A DNA stretch of 64,000 nucleotides from Streptomyces sp. NBC_01571 (GCF_026339875.1 NZ_JAPEPZ010000001.1:5766001-5830000); one strand, 5' to 3'. Positions 33,386-42,119 are shown, counted from the stretch's first letter. The notes: generated by a model from the letters alone, not told the origin. Program-made: numbers and translations.

Positions 33386-34337
33386 TGAAGCCCCCAAGGG
33401 TGGTGGTGTCGCTGGGGTCGCCGGAACGACCGCAGCAAGCTACCAGGAGCATGCGTGAACGCCTCGGGCGAGTCGTGCGGAGTACGTACGGATGTCCTGA
33501 GCGGTCCGGTCCTATCCGGTCGGGCCGGGTCGGGTCCGTTCCCTCCGGGGCCGTCCGGGAGGCCGGCGGCACCCGCCGCCGCACCGAGTGGGCCTGCGGG
33601 CTCGACGGGCCCGGTGGCCTGGTGGCGCGATGGCCTGGAAGTGGCTCCGGCGTGATCGCTATTCCGTCCCGGAGATCCGGTCCGCGGCCCGCGCGCAGGG
33701 AGACGGGGCCCTGCCCCGTCCCACCCCTAGGTGCTGGACCGCGGGCGAGACCGCGTACGGCGACGGCGTCGGGCCGCCCCGACCGCGAGAGCGCCGACCT
33801 GCCGAAGAGGTTCCTCCGCGACGGTGAGGGGCTCCGCGACGGTGGGGTCGGCCGTGCGACTGTAGGGACGGGAGGGGGAGCTGGTGTGTGCGAACGGGAA
33901 CGCGGGGGAGAGGGCATCGCGGCCGTACCGCCGCACCTGCCGCCGACCGGGTCCTGGGCCGGAGGTTGAAAACCGGACGTTGAAGCCGAACGTTGAAACT
34001 CGAAAGGCTCGCCCTGCGTCTGTTCCTAGTACATAGGGATTCGACCCGGGCGAACCCGTACGGATGCCGGGGCGGACGAGCATGCACGGGGGGCGGAGGT
34101 CGTGTGTCGGGCGACTTCCGGGGCAGGCGAGGGGCCGTCGGCGGCCCGGCGGGCAGCAGGCCGTAGTCAAGCGGACAGCAGGCAGTAGTCAAAGGCCGGT
34201 AAAAGCTGTAACCGTGGGACCACCCCCCGTGCACGTGCATCTGCTCATGCATCTGCACATGAACAGAGCTATGATCCGGGGCAGTTGGCCACTGCATCAA
34301 TGGCCACATCGGCCACTGCACGACCGGGGAGCGACCT
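33386..34337. other. 950-bp gene-poor region before the DUF397 gene
   Basis: No gene I can support. Open frames at 33630-33827 (+) and 33727-34170 (-) have Arg/Pro-rich composition without ribosome sites. Features seen: GTTGAA three times (33965, 33979, 33992); a 22-bp imperfect direct repeat (34150-34171, 34172-34193, words AGCAGGC and TAGTCAA); and the shared promoter element at 34230-34256. Confidence 0.5.
34230..34256 (+). promoter_or_regulatory. Shared 27-bp promoter element, copy 1 (DUF397 gene)
   Basis: GTGCACGTGCATCTGC-T-C-A-TGCATCTG. It matches the element at 35307-35333 (minus strand) at 25 of 27 positions. It contains a direct repeat of TGCATCTG, 13 bp apart. Its centre is about 95 bp before the DUF397 GTG. 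A -10 TATGAT at 34271-34276 lies 14 bp downstream. Confidence 0.8.
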
Positions 34338-34598
34338 GTGGACCACGACGTGTGCGACGTGGATGACGTGTACAACGGCATGGCTGCGACAGAGCTGACC
34401 GGGGTGGCCTGGCAGAAGAGCAGACACAGCAACTCGCAGGGATCCTGCGTGGAGTTCGCGAGGCTGCCGGGGGGTGACGTGGCCGTGCGGAACTCGCGGT
34501 TCCCCGAGGGGCCGGCGCTCGTCTACACCCGCGCCGAGATCGAGGCGATGCTCCTGGGCATCAAGGACGGCGAGTTCGACCACCTGATCGCGGGCTGA
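34338..34598 (+). CDS. DUF397 protein
   Basis: 86 residues, GTG 34338 with GGGGAGCGACCT upstream. The DUF397 core is clear: LTGVAWQKSRHSNSQGSCVE, then FARLPGGDVAVRNSRFPEGP and ALVYTRAEIEAMLLGIKDGE. About 22 extra residues precede it (MDHDVCDVDDVYNG). DUF397 genes sit next to WhiJ-like XRE regulators and are thought to modulate them; many affect sporulation or antibiotic timing. Here the XRE gene is at 35530 and a HATPase gene lies between, in opposite orientation. Ends at the hairpin 34682-34711. Confidence 0.92.
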   Translation: MDHDVCDVDDVYNGMAATELTGVAWQKSRHSNSQGSCVEFARLPGGDVAVRNSRFPEGPALVYTRAEIEAMLLGIKDGEFDHLIAG

Positions 34599-34681
34599 GG
34601 GCGGGGTGCCGGCGGACCGGTACCGAGTGCCCGTTCCGTGAACGCGGCGCGGTCGTCACCTCGCGCCGCGTAACGCGCGTA

Positions 34682-34711
34682 GAACCGCGGCGCCGAAAGG
34701 CGCCGCGGTTC
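34682..34711. terminator. Bidirectional terminator, DUF397 and HATPase genes
   Basis: Perfect 13-bp stem GAACCGCGGCGCC / GGCGCCGCGGTTC with a GAAA tetraloop, followed on the plus strand by TTC. It lies between two convergent genes. Confidence 0.85.
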
Positions 34712-34712
34712 T

Positions 34713-35231
34713 TCATTCGGCCGGGGCCGTGGCGGGGGCGTGCGGCGGGAGCCGGAACAGCGCCCACACGACCTTGCCGCTGAGGGTGCCCGCGAGCGGA
34801 TGCCAGCCCCAGCTGTCGGCGAACGAGTCGACCAGGAACAGGCCCCGGCCCGACTCCGCCGAGAAGTCGTCCGAATCGCCGGCCACCGGACTGTCGTGAC
34901 TGGGGTCGCGCACCGCGCACACCAGACGTGAGGTCCACCGCATCAAGTGCAGCCGCACGGGCGCGCCTTGGTCGTCCGCGCGGGGCGTGTCCGAGGGCAG
35001 CGCGTGTCGCAGCGCGTTGGTGACGAGTTCGGAGACCACCAGGCACACGTCGTCGAAGCGGTCGCCCATGTCCCACTGGTCCAGCGTCCTGCGCGTGAAC
35101 CGCCGGGCCTCGCGCACCGCTTCGTAGCGTGCGGGCAGGGCACAGGAAGCGGCGCTGGACACGGCCGCGGGATCGAGCGGCGGAAGTCCCTGCCGTAAGG
35201 GCTCGAGCATGGTCGATCCATTCGTCCCCAT
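34713..35231 (-). CDS. HATPase-type regulatory ATP-binding protein
   Basis: 172 residues from ATG 35229-35231. RsbW/SpoIIAB-like ATP-binding fold: N-box helix DVCLVVSELVTNALRHALPS (Asn retained), G1 region VCAVRDPSHDSPV, and G2 ESGRGLFLVDSFADSWGWHP. It has no anti-sigma linkage in view; in streptomycetes such proteins are the abaA-type partners of XRE/DUF397 genes. Shares a promoter element with the DUF397 gene. Divergent from the XRE gene. Confidence 0.88.
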   Translation of the reverse strand: MGTNGSTMLEPLRQGLPPLDPAAVSSAASCALPARYEAVREARRFTRRTLDQWDMGDRFDDVCLVVSELVTNALRHALPSDTPRADDQGAPVRLHLMRWTSRLVCAVRDPSHDSPVAGDSDDFSAESGRGLFLVDSFADSWGWHPLAGTLSGKVVWALFRLPPHAPATAPAE

Positions 35232-35529
35232 GCGAGGCACTCCCGGGTGTTCGCGGTCGTTGCGATGCAGCGGTGGCGCGGGGACCATGGTTCCGAATGC
35301 GTACAGCAGATGCAAGGGCAGATGCACGTGCACGCGCCCGAACTGAAGTCTTTTGCCCCCTTTTCCAGCTACTTCTTCTGTCGTCTTCTTCCCTCTTGTT
35401 GGCCCTCGCGTGCCCCTTTGCTGCGCGGTGCCTTCGGAAGCTTTCCGTTTCTGTAATCGAACGAGTACTGCTTGAAGTGTTTTAGTGGCAGACTTCGGCG
35501 TCTGAAGACGGTTGGGGAGGCGGACGAAC
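35232..35529. promoter_or_regulatory. Divergent control region, HATPase and XRE genes
   Basis: 298 bp. Contains copy 2 of the shared element (35307-35333). On the plus strand 35347-35400 is pyrimidine-rich (TTTTCC, CTTCTT and similar runs), so the minus-strand leader is purine-rich there. GTTTTAGTGG near 35478 may hold the XRE -10. Confidence 0.55.
35307..35333 (-). promoter_or_regulatory. Shared 27-bp promoter element, copy 2 (HATPase gene)
   Basis: Minus strand reads GTGCACGTGCATCTGC-C-C-T-TGCATCTG, 25 of 27 identical to copy 1 and in the same orientation relative to its gene. Centre is about 89 bp before the ATG. Confidence 0.8.
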
Positions 35530-36393
35530 GTGAGCGCTGGTGAGTCGAGCGGCTCTGTGGTGCGGCGCATGCTGCTGGGGTCACATCTGCGGCGCCTGCG
35601 GGAGGCGCGCGGCATCACCAGGGAAGCGGCCGGCTACTCGATCCGTGCCTCCGAATCGAAGATCAGCCGCATGGAGTTGGGACGGGTGAGCTTCAAGACG
35701 CGCGACGTCGAGGACCTGCTGACGCTGTACGGCATCACGGACGAGGCCGAGCGCACCTCCCTGGTGTCCCTCGCCAAGGAGGCCAACGTCGCGGGCTGGT
35801 GGCACAGTTACTCGGACGTGCTGCCCAGCTGGTTCCCGACCTACGTCGGCCTGGAGGGCGCGGCCCACCTGATCCGGTCGTACGAAGTCCAGTTCGTGCA
35901 CGGCCTGTTGCAGACCGAGTCCTACGCCCACGCGGTCGTCGCGCGCGGCATGAAGGGCGCGAGCGCGGCCGACATCGAGCGGCGGGTGGCGCTGCGTCTG
36001 GAGCGGCAGAAGTACCTCGTCTCCGAGAAGGCCCCGGAGTTCCACATCGTCCTCGACGAGGCCGCGCTGCGCCGTCCCTACGGCGACCGCGAGGTGATGC
36101 GCGGCCAGCTCCAGCATCTGATCGAGGTGTCGGAGCGCCCCAACGTGCGCCTCCAGGTGATGCCGTTCAGCTTCGGCGGCCACTCCGGCGAGAGCGGCTC
36201 CTTCACGATCCTGAGCTTCCCCGAGTCCGATCTGTCGGACGTCGTCTATCTGGAGCAGCTGACCAGCGCGCTCTACCTGGACAAACGCGAGGACGTCACC
36301 CAGTACGAGAGTGCGCTGAAGCAGTTGCAGCAGGACAGCCCCGGGCCGTCCGAGAGCCGCGATCTGCTCCGTGGACTGCTCCAGCTCTCCTGA
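35530..36393 (+). CDS. WhiJ-like XRE regulator with DUF5753 domain
   Basis: 287 residues, GTG 35530, with GGAGG 9 bp upstream. N-terminal HTH_XRE: LGSHLRRLREARGITREAAG then YSIRASESKISRMELGRVSF. From about residue 95 the DUF5753 domain: EAAHLIRSYEVQFVHGLLQT-like start (here LEGAAHLIRSYEVQFVHGLL), VALRLERQKYLVSE, FHIVLDEAALRRPYGDREVM, LQVMPFSFGGHSGESGSFTI, DVVYLEQLTSALYLD. This is the DNA-binding member of the DUF397/HATPase/XRE set. WhiJ-type proteins repress developmental genes until relieved by a small partner. Confidence 0.93.
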   Translation: MSAGESSGSVVRRMLLGSHLRRLREARGITREAAGYSIRASESKISRMELGRVSFKTRDVEDLLTLYGITDEAERTSLVSLAKEANVAGWWHSYSDVLPSWFPTYVGLEGAAHLIRSYEVQFVHGLLQTESYAHAVVARGMKGASAADIERRVALRLERQKYLVSEKAPEFHIVLDEAALRRPYGDREVMRGQLQHLIEVSERPNVRLQVMPFSFGGHSGESGSFTILSFPESDLSDVVYLEQLTSALYLDKREDVTQYESALKQLQQDSPGPSESRDLLRGLLQLS

Positions 36394-36578
36394 ACCCTCG
36401 GCCCGGCATCCACCGGACGCCTCTCCGTCCTCTCCGGGGAGTCTTCACGGACTGTCCCGAGCTGCCCCCCAACTCCCTTTGTGCACAAGTACGATGACGT
36501 CTGATCAGTCGTTGATCGGATGTCTGCTGACTCAGACTCGAAATGTCTGCCTCGGCAGCAAGGGGATCGAGGGAGCAC

Positions 36579-38039
36579 ATGTCGTCCTACTTCACCGACC
36601 TGGCCCGGCAGTACATCGGCGGGGAGTGGCGCCCGGGCACCGGCTCCTGGGACATCATCGACTTCAACCCGTACGACGGTGAGAAGCTGGCGTCCATCAC
36701 CATAGCCACGGTGGACGAGGTCGACGAGGCCTACCGCGCGGCCGAGCGAGCCCAGAAGGAATGGGCCGCGGTCAACCCGTACGCGCGCCGCGCCGTCTTC
36801 GAGAAGGCCCTGCGTCTCGTCGAGGAGCGCGAGGCGGAGATCACCGAGGTGATCATCGCCGAACTCGGCGGCACCCACCTCAAGGCCGGCTTCGAGCTCT
36901 ACCTCGCCAAGGAGTTCCTGCGCGAGTCGATCCAGCTGGCGCTGCGGCCCGAGGGCAGGATCCTCCCCTCGCCGATCGACGGCAAGGAGAACCGCGTCTA
37001 CCGGCTGCCCGTCGGTGTCGTCGGTGTGATCAGCCCCTTCAACTTCCCCTTCCTGCTCTCCCTGAAGTCCGTCGCGCCGGCCCTGGCGCTGGGCAACGGC
37101 GTGGTCCTGAAGCCGCACCAGAACACCCCGATCGTCGGCGGCTCGCTGGTCGCCAAGATCTTCGAGGACGCGGGGCTCCCCGGCGGCCTGCTCAACGTCG
37201 TGATCACCGACATAGCGGAGATCGGCGACGCCTTCATCGAGCACCCCGTCCCGAAGGTGATCTCCTTCACCGGTTCGGACAAGGTCGGCCGGCACGTCGC
37301 CACCGTCTGCGCCTCGCACTTCAAGAGCGCGGTCCTCGAACTCGGCGGCAACAGCGCGCTGGTGGTCCTGGACGACGCCGACATCGACTACGCCGTGGAC
37401 GCGGCGGTCTTCAGCCGGTACGTCCACCAGGGCCAGGTCTGCATGGCCGCCAACCGCGTCCTCGTGGACCGCTCGGTCGCCGACGAGTTCACCGAGAAGT
37501 TCGTCGCCAAGGTCAGGACGTTGAAGGTGGGCGACCCGAGCGACCCGCGGACGGTCATCGGCCCGGTCATCAACTCCTCCCAGGCGGACGCGATCACGGG
37601 CGCCGTCGAGCAGGCGATCGCCGAGGGCGCCACCGCGCTCGTGCACGGCGCCACCACCGACAACCTGGTCGGGCCGACCGTCCTGACGGACCTGCCGTCC
37701 GACTCCGGCATCCTCCGGCAGGAGATCTTCGGCCCGGTCGCGCTCCTGGTCCCCTTCGACGGCGAGGAGGAGGCCGTACGCATCGTCAACGACACCCCGT
37801 ACGGGCTCAGCGGCGCCGTCCACACCGCCGACGTCGAGCGCGGGGTCTCCTTCGCCAAGCAGATCGACACCGGCATGTTCCACGTCAACGACGGCACCGT
37901 GCACGACGAGCCGCCGGTCGCCTTCGGCGGCGAGAAGCACTCGGGCATCGGCCGCCTCAACGGCGAGGCGACGGTCGAGGCTTTCACCACCCAGAAGTGG
38001 ATCTCGGTGCAGCACGGGCGGAGCTTCTTCCCGTTCTGA
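36579..38039 (+). CDS. Aldehyde dehydrogenase, benzaldehyde/vanillin type
   Basis: 486 residues from ATG 36579 (GGGAG just upstream); the in-frame ATG at 36543 lacks a ribosome site. NAD(P)-dependent oxidation of an aldehyde to an acid. Motifs: Rossmann entry GVVGVISPFNFPFLLSLKSV, catalytic Glu in AVLELGGNSALVVLDDADID, catalytic Cys in YVHQGQVCMAANRVLVD, and EIFGPVALLVPFDGEEEAV near the end. The GGNSALVVLDDAD form is seen in aryl-aldehyde (vanillin, benzaldehyde) dehydrogenases, so an aromatic substrate is plausible. A PadR regulator follows at 38273; PadR often controls phenolic-acid genes, which supports this. Confidence 0.92.
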   Translation: MSSYFTDLARQYIGGEWRPGTGSWDIIDFNPYDGEKLASITIATVDEVDEAYRAAERAQKEWAAVNPYARRAVFEKALRLVEEREAEITEVIIAELGGTHLKAGFELYLAKEFLRESIQLALRPEGRILPSPIDGKENRVYRLPVGVVGVISPFNFPFLLSLKSVAPALALGNGVVLKPHQNTPIVGGSLVAKIFEDAGLPGGLLNVVITDIAEIGDAFIEHPVPKVISFTGSDKVGRHVATVCASHFKSAVLELGGNSALVVLDDADIDYAVDAAVFSRYVHQGQVCMAANRVLVDRSVADEFTEKFVAKVRTLKVGDPSDPRTVIGPVINSSQADAITGAVEQAIAEGATALVHGATTDNLVGPTVLTDLPSDSGILRQEIFGPVALLVPFDGEEEAVRIVNDTPYGLSGAVHTADVERGVSFAKQIDTGMFHVNDGTVHDEPPVAFGGEKHSGIGRLNGEATVEAFTTQKWISVQHGRSFFPF

Positions 38040-38065
38040 GAGAGGCCGGAAGAGGGGCAGCCCGC

Positions 38066-38106
38066 GGCAGACATGCATCCAGGTGCGCAGTGGACGCATG
38101 TCTGCC
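38066..38106 (+). terminator. Long hairpin between ALDH and PadR genes
   Basis: 16-bp arms (38066-38081, 38091-38106) with one mismatch and a 9-nt loop; the outer GGCAGACATGC / GCATGTCTGCC is perfect. A terminator or a regulator site. Confidence 0.7.
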
Positions 38107-38272
38107 AGGTATCCCGTCACTGGGGCGAGGGGCAAAACCGGAGACCTCGCCCGCGGAGCGGCCCGGCACGAGCGCATCGTGGGGGACGGCGCGAGCGCCG
38201 TCGGCCTGCCGGCCGCGGAGCAGGAGGGCCCGTCAGCCGGCGGGCGGGTGACCGGGTCATAACCTTGGGCGC

Positions 38273-38914
38273 ATGTCAGCGATCCGTCTCCTGGTGCTGG
38301 GGGCCGTGCGCCAGCACGGGCGGGCCCACGGTTACCAGGTGCGCAACGACCTCGAGTACTGGGGCGCGCACGAGTGGTCCAACGCCAAGCCCGGCTCGAT
38401 CTACCACGCGCTCAAGCAGATGGCGAAGCAGGGACTGCTGCACGCCCACGAGATCGCGCCGTCCACGGCGGGCGGCCCCCCGCGCACCGAGTACGAGATC
38501 ACGGGCACGGGCACCGAGGAGTACCTCACGCTGCTGCGCCGGTCGTTGACCGCGTACGACCAGAAGCCCGATATCCTCTCGGCCGCGCTCGGCTTCATGG
38601 TCGACCTCGGCCGGGCGGAGGTCCTCGGGCTCCTTCGGGAGCGGGTGCGCGCCATCGAGGAGTGGCGCACGTCCGTCACCGAGTACTACACCCCCGAGGA
38701 CGGCCCCGGACAGCTCGGCCACATCGGCGAGATCATGAACTTCTGGGTCCACTCCGCCGACTCCGGAGCGCAGTGGACCCGGGGGCTCATCGAGCGGATC
38801 GAGGGCGGCGCGTACACGTTCGCGGGCGAGGGCCCGCCCTTCGTCGGCGTGCTGGGGGAGGGCGAGGAGAACCCGTACGCGACGGGGGCTCCGCACCCCG
38901 GCGACCGTATCTAG
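38273..38914 (+). CDS. PadR-family transcriptional regulator
   Basis: 213 residues. Winged helix: MSAIRLLVLGAVRQHGRAHG, YQVRNDLEYWG, then SIYHALKQMAKQGLLHAHEI and the wing TAGGPPRTEYEITGTGTEEY. A long C-terminal helical part (residues 100-190) mediates dimers. No ribosome site precedes the ATG; TAACCT lies 7 bp upstream (about 38260-38265), which fits a leaderless transcript. The neighbour is the aldehyde dehydrogenase; control of it, or of genes elsewhere, is plausible. The long acidic C-terminal tail (GEGPPFVGVLGEGEENPYAT) has no known role. Confidence 0.9.
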   Translation: MSAIRLLVLGAVRQHGRAHGYQVRNDLEYWGAHEWSNAKPGSIYHALKQMAKQGLLHAHEIAPSTAGGPPRTEYEITGTGTEEYLTLLRRSLTAYDQKPDILSAALGFMVDLGRAEVLGLLRERVRAIEEWRTSVTEYYTPEDGPGQLGHIGEIMNFWVHSADSGAQWTRGLIERIEGGAYTFAGEGPPFVGVLGEGEENPYATGAPHPGDRI

Positions 38915-39311
38915 AGCTGCCGTGGCGCCCAGGCGGAACGGTGCGCGCGGGCACCGTTCCGTCCCGTCCCCGGGGGCTCCGCCCCGGACCCCGCCAAGGG
39001 GCCGCCGCCCCCTGGACCCCCGCTCGCCCGGAGGGCTCGTCCTCAAACGCCGGACGGGCTGAAATGCGTGGCCCGGGCGCCAGTCTTCGAGTGCGCCCCA
39101 GCAGCGCGGGCTCGCACTTCCAGCCCGGTCGAAGTCCCCGGCGCACGCCGAAGTCCCCAGCGCACGCCGAAGTCCCCAGCGCGCGCCGAACTCTCCAGTG
39201 TGGGCCCGCATCTCCAGCCCGTCCGGCGATTGAGGACAAGGCCCTTAAGGCCGAACGGGGGTCTGGGGGCGGAGCCCCCAGGGATGGGAACGGCGCGCGC
39301 CGCACGCGCCG
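38915..39311. repeat. Streptomyces-type intergenic repeat element
   Basis: 397 bp between convergent genes, built as a large imperfect inverted repeat. The left arm 39015-39061 and right arm 39215-39262 match in inverted orientation, sharing words such as GTCCTCAA and CGCCGGACGGGCTG. GGGGGCTCCGCCCC-like blocks lie outside both arms (about 38970-38990 and 39264-39280). The middle has three tandem 19-bp units (39130-39186, CGAAGTCCCCNGCGCACGC). Elements of this kind are common between Streptomyces genes. Confidence 0.75.
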
Positions 39312-40718
39312 TCAGTGGTGGAAGCCGGTCGCCCGCTGCTTGTCACGGGTCCACGGATGTGGCTGACGGCGCAGTTGGGGCACCAGCCGGCTCAGGTCCT
39401 CCATGAAGAGGTCGGCGAGATCCGCCGAGAAGCCGTTACGGCACACCACCCGCAGCACCGACAGGTCCTCCCGGTTGGCCGGGAAGGTGTACGCGGGTAC
39501 CAGCCAGCCGTTCTCCCGCAGGCGCCGGGACACGTCGAAGACGTCGTAAGCGCTCACGTGGGGCGCCGTCGTGAAGGCGAAGACGGGCAGTTGGTCGCCC
39601 CGGGTGATCAGGCGGAAGTCCTCCAGCTCCTCGATCCGTCGGGCGAGCCCGCGGGCCAGGTCCCGGGTCGTCTGCTGGACGGCCCGGTAGCCCTCGCGGC
39701 CCAGCCGCAGGAAGGTGTAGTACTGCGCCGCGACCTGTGCGCCGGGCCGCGAGAAGTTGAGCGCGAAGGTCGGCATGTCGCCGCCCAGGTAGTTGACCCG
39801 GAAGACGAGCTCCTCCGGCAGCTCGGCCGACGACCGCCACAGCGCCCATCCGACACCCGGGTAGACGAGTCCGTACTTGTGCCCCGAGGTGTTGATCGAC
39901 GACACCCGCGGCAGCCGGAAGTCCCAGACCAGGTCCGGGTCCAGGAAGGGGGCGATCATCCCGCCGGACGCTCCGTCGACATGGACGGGGATGTCCAGGC
40001 CCGTACGCTCCTGGAGCCGGTCGAGGGCCGCGCAGAGGTCCGCGATCGGCTCGTAGGACCCGTCGAAGGTGGAGCCGAGGATCCCGACGACCCCGATGGT
40101 GTTCTCGTCGCACAGCTCGGCCGCCGCCTGCGGGTCGAGGTGGAACCGGTCGCCCTCCATGGGCACTTGGCGGGCCTCGACCTCCCAGAAGTTGCAGAAC
40201 TTCTCCCAGCAGACCTGGACGTTCACCCCCATGACGAGGTTGGGGCGCGCTCCCGGGTAGCGGTCCGCGTTCCGCTGCGTCCAGCGCCGCTTCAGCGCCA
40301 TCCCCGCGAGCATGCACGCCTCGCTCGAACCGGTCGTGGAACAGCCCACGACGGCGCCGGGATCGGGCGCGTTCCACAGGTCCGCGAGCATGGCCACGCA
40401 GCGTCGCTCCAGCTCGGCGGTGCGCGGGTACTCGTCCTTGTCGATCATGTTCTTGTCGAGGCACTCCCCCATCAGCACCCCGGCCTGCGGCTCCATCCAG
40501 GTGGTGACGAAGGTGGCGAGATTCAGCCGTGCGTTGCCGTCCAGCATCAGTTCGTCGTGGACCAGCTGGTAGGCGATCGTGGGCGTCAGCGGCCGGTCCG
40601 GGAGCCGGTGCTTGGGTGGCGCCTCGGTCATGTCGCCGAGCGGATTCGCGTCGCCGAAGAAGGGGTTGACGGACATCGGTCGCTCGTCGGGCTTCTCGGA
40701 GCCTTGGTGGAGCGGCAT
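39312..40718 (-). CDS. gadB: Glutamate decarboxylase
   Basis: 468 residues. The ATG at 40716-40718 has GGGAGAG 5 bp upstream; an ATG four codons earlier does not. PLP-dependent conversion of glutamate to GABA and CO2, which consumes a proton. Motifs: TAELERRCVAMLADLWNAPD, CSTTGSSEACMLAGMALKRR, VHVDGASGGMIAPFLDPDL (Asp binding the pyridine nitrogen), and the Schiff-base lysine in SINTSGHKYGLVYPGVGWAL. Length fits the bacterial GadA/B family. A ClC channel gene lies 40 bp upstream, probably in one operon; the pair resembles an acid-resistance unit. Confidence 0.95.
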   Translation of the reverse strand: MPLHQGSEKPDERPMSVNPFFGDANPLGDMTEAPPKHRLPDRPLTPTIAYQLVHDELMLDGNARLNLATFVTTWMEPQAGVLMGECLDKNMIDKDEYPRTAELERRCVAMLADLWNAPDPGAVVGCSTTGSSEACMLAGMALKRRWTQRNADRYPGARPNLVMGVNVQVCWEKFCNFWEVEARQVPMEGDRFHLDPQAAAELCDENTIGVVGILGSTFDGSYEPIADLCAALDRLQERTGLDIPVHVDGASGGMIAPFLDPDLVWDFRLPRVSSINTSGHKYGLVYPGVGWALWRSSAELPEELVFRVNYLGGDMPTFALNFSRPGAQVAAQYYTFLRLGREGYRAVQQTTRDLARGLARRIEELEDFRLITRGDQLPVFAFTTAPHVSAYDVFDVSRRLRENGWLVPAYTFPANREDLSVLRVVCRNGFSADLADLFMEDLSRLVPQLRRQPHPWTRDKQRATGFHH

Positions 40719-40769
40719 GAGCTCTCCCATCGCGTCTGAGGGTCCTGTGGGGTTCTGGGTCCTGTGGGG

Positions 40770-42056
40770 TCAACGAACGGCGGTTCCGTCCTGGTGGAGC
40801 TGCATCTGCGGTCTGCCGGTCACCAGCAGCCAGGCCGGCAGGGTGGCGATGCACAGCAGGGCGAGGATCGTGGGAGAGGCGACCAGGACGGCCGCCGTGA
40901 ACAGACTCATCCAGCCCTGCCGGGTGATCGCGAGGAGCATGCCCAGCACCCCCGCGGACACGCCGAGAGCGGGCGGGACCGCCGGGACGAGCGCATGGGC
41001 GAACAGGCCGAACGCGGCGCCGATGAAGACGGCCGGGAAGATCCGGCCGCCCCGGAAGCCGCAGGACGCGGCGACGACCAGGGCGGCGAGCTTCACCACC
41101 GTCATCGTGGCGAACTGCCCGGCCGACCAGCCCTCGGGGTTCCTGGCCAGCTCGCCCACCTCGGCCAGCCCCTTGAAGAGCGTCAGATGACCGCCCAGGG
41201 CGCCCAGCAGGCCGAGGACGAGCCCGCCGAGCGGAAGCGCCAGCATCGGGTGCCCGAGCCGGGAGAAGACGCCGTGGACGTACGGGAAGGCGTAGACCGC
41301 CGCCATGCCGAGCAGCGCCGCCGCGGAGGCGACCACGAGCGCGGCCAGGACGTCGCCCCCGCGGGGCGGTCCGAGCGGGGGCATATGGAGCTCGAAGGTC
41401 GGATGGGCCACCAGGGCGGTCGTCGTGGCACCCGTGGCGGCGGCCGTCAACGGACCGAACAGGTTGTCCCACAACTTGCCGTCCAGCTGTTGTCCGGCGA
41501 GCGCCTCGGAGATGACCAGCGCCGCCGCGACCGGCGTCCCGAACAGCGCGCCGATCGTCGCCGCCTCGGCCAGCGCCGCCCACAGGCCACCGGGCAGCCG
41601 TGGCGCGAGCCTGCGGCCCAGCCAGAACGCGAGTGCGATATTGGTGGCGATGATCGGGTTCTCCGGTCCCAGACTCGGACCGCCGGCCAGCATCAGCGCG
41701 GTCGCCACCAGCAGGCCGGGCAGCACGGCGGGTGGCATCGGGGGCGCCGAGAGCCCGACGGTCGCCGGGTCGGGGCCCGCGTGGCCCGGGACCTTCCACA
41801 CCACCAGACCGACCAGGACGCCCGTCGAGGTGAGGACGACGAGCATCCAGAGCACGGAGTACCGGCCGACCCCCAGCGACTCGGGGAGGCCGTTCCAGAG
41901 CACCCCCTGGAGTCTCTCCGCGAGCGCGCTCACCCCGAGGAACAGAAGGCTGGCCGCGACGCCGACGACGAGTGCCGGGACGATCAGCGGCAGCAGCGCC
42001 CGCGCGGGGGTCGCCGGGGCGGAGGCATGTGCCTGCCGGGCCGCGTCGTGGGTCAC
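40770..42056 (-). CDS. ClC-family chloride channel/antiporter
   Basis: 428 residues, about 10-12 hydrophobic helices. ClC signatures: AGGPSLGPENPIIATNIALA, where GPENP replaces GREGP but keeps the gating glutamate, and SCGFRGGRIFPAVFIGAAFG, the chloride-binding segment. The N terminus is a short polar stretch (MTHDAARQAHASAP). ClC antiporters are needed for extreme acid resistance in E. coli because they balance charge for the decarboxylase/antiporter cycle. Here the gene precedes glutamate decarboxylase by 51 bp to its start, so the link is likely functional. No glutamate/GABA antiporter is in the window. Confidence 0.88.
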   Translation of the reverse strand: MTHDAARQAHASAPATPARALLPLIVPALVVGVAASLLFLGVSALAERLQGVLWNGLPESLGVGRYSVLWMLVVLTSTGVLVGLVVWKVPGHAGPDPATVGLSAPPMPPAVLPGLLVATALMLAGGPSLGPENPIIATNIALAFWLGRRLAPRLPGGLWAALAEAATIGALFGTPVAAALVISEALAGQQLDGKLWDNLFGPLTAAATGATTTALVAHPTFELHMPPLGPPRGGDVLAALVVASAAALLGMAAVYAFPYVHGVFSRLGHPMLALPLGGLVLGLLGALGGHLTLFKGLAEVGELARNPEGWSAGQFATMTVVKLAALVVAASCGFRGGRIFPAVFIGAAFGLFAHALVPAVPPALGVSAGVLGMLLAITRQGWMSLFTAAVLVASPTILALLCIATLPAWLLVTGRPQMQLHQDGTAVR

Positions 42057-42119
42057 GCGGTCACCCTAAGCGGGCAAACCGGGCACCACATCCGGAGTGG
42101 CGTCGCGCGGAATCCCCGC

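Noticed and set aside
33630..33827. 65-residue ORF starting MAWKWLRRDRYSVPE
   Set aside because: No ribosome site, and the sequence turns into Arg/Pro repeats; insufficient support.
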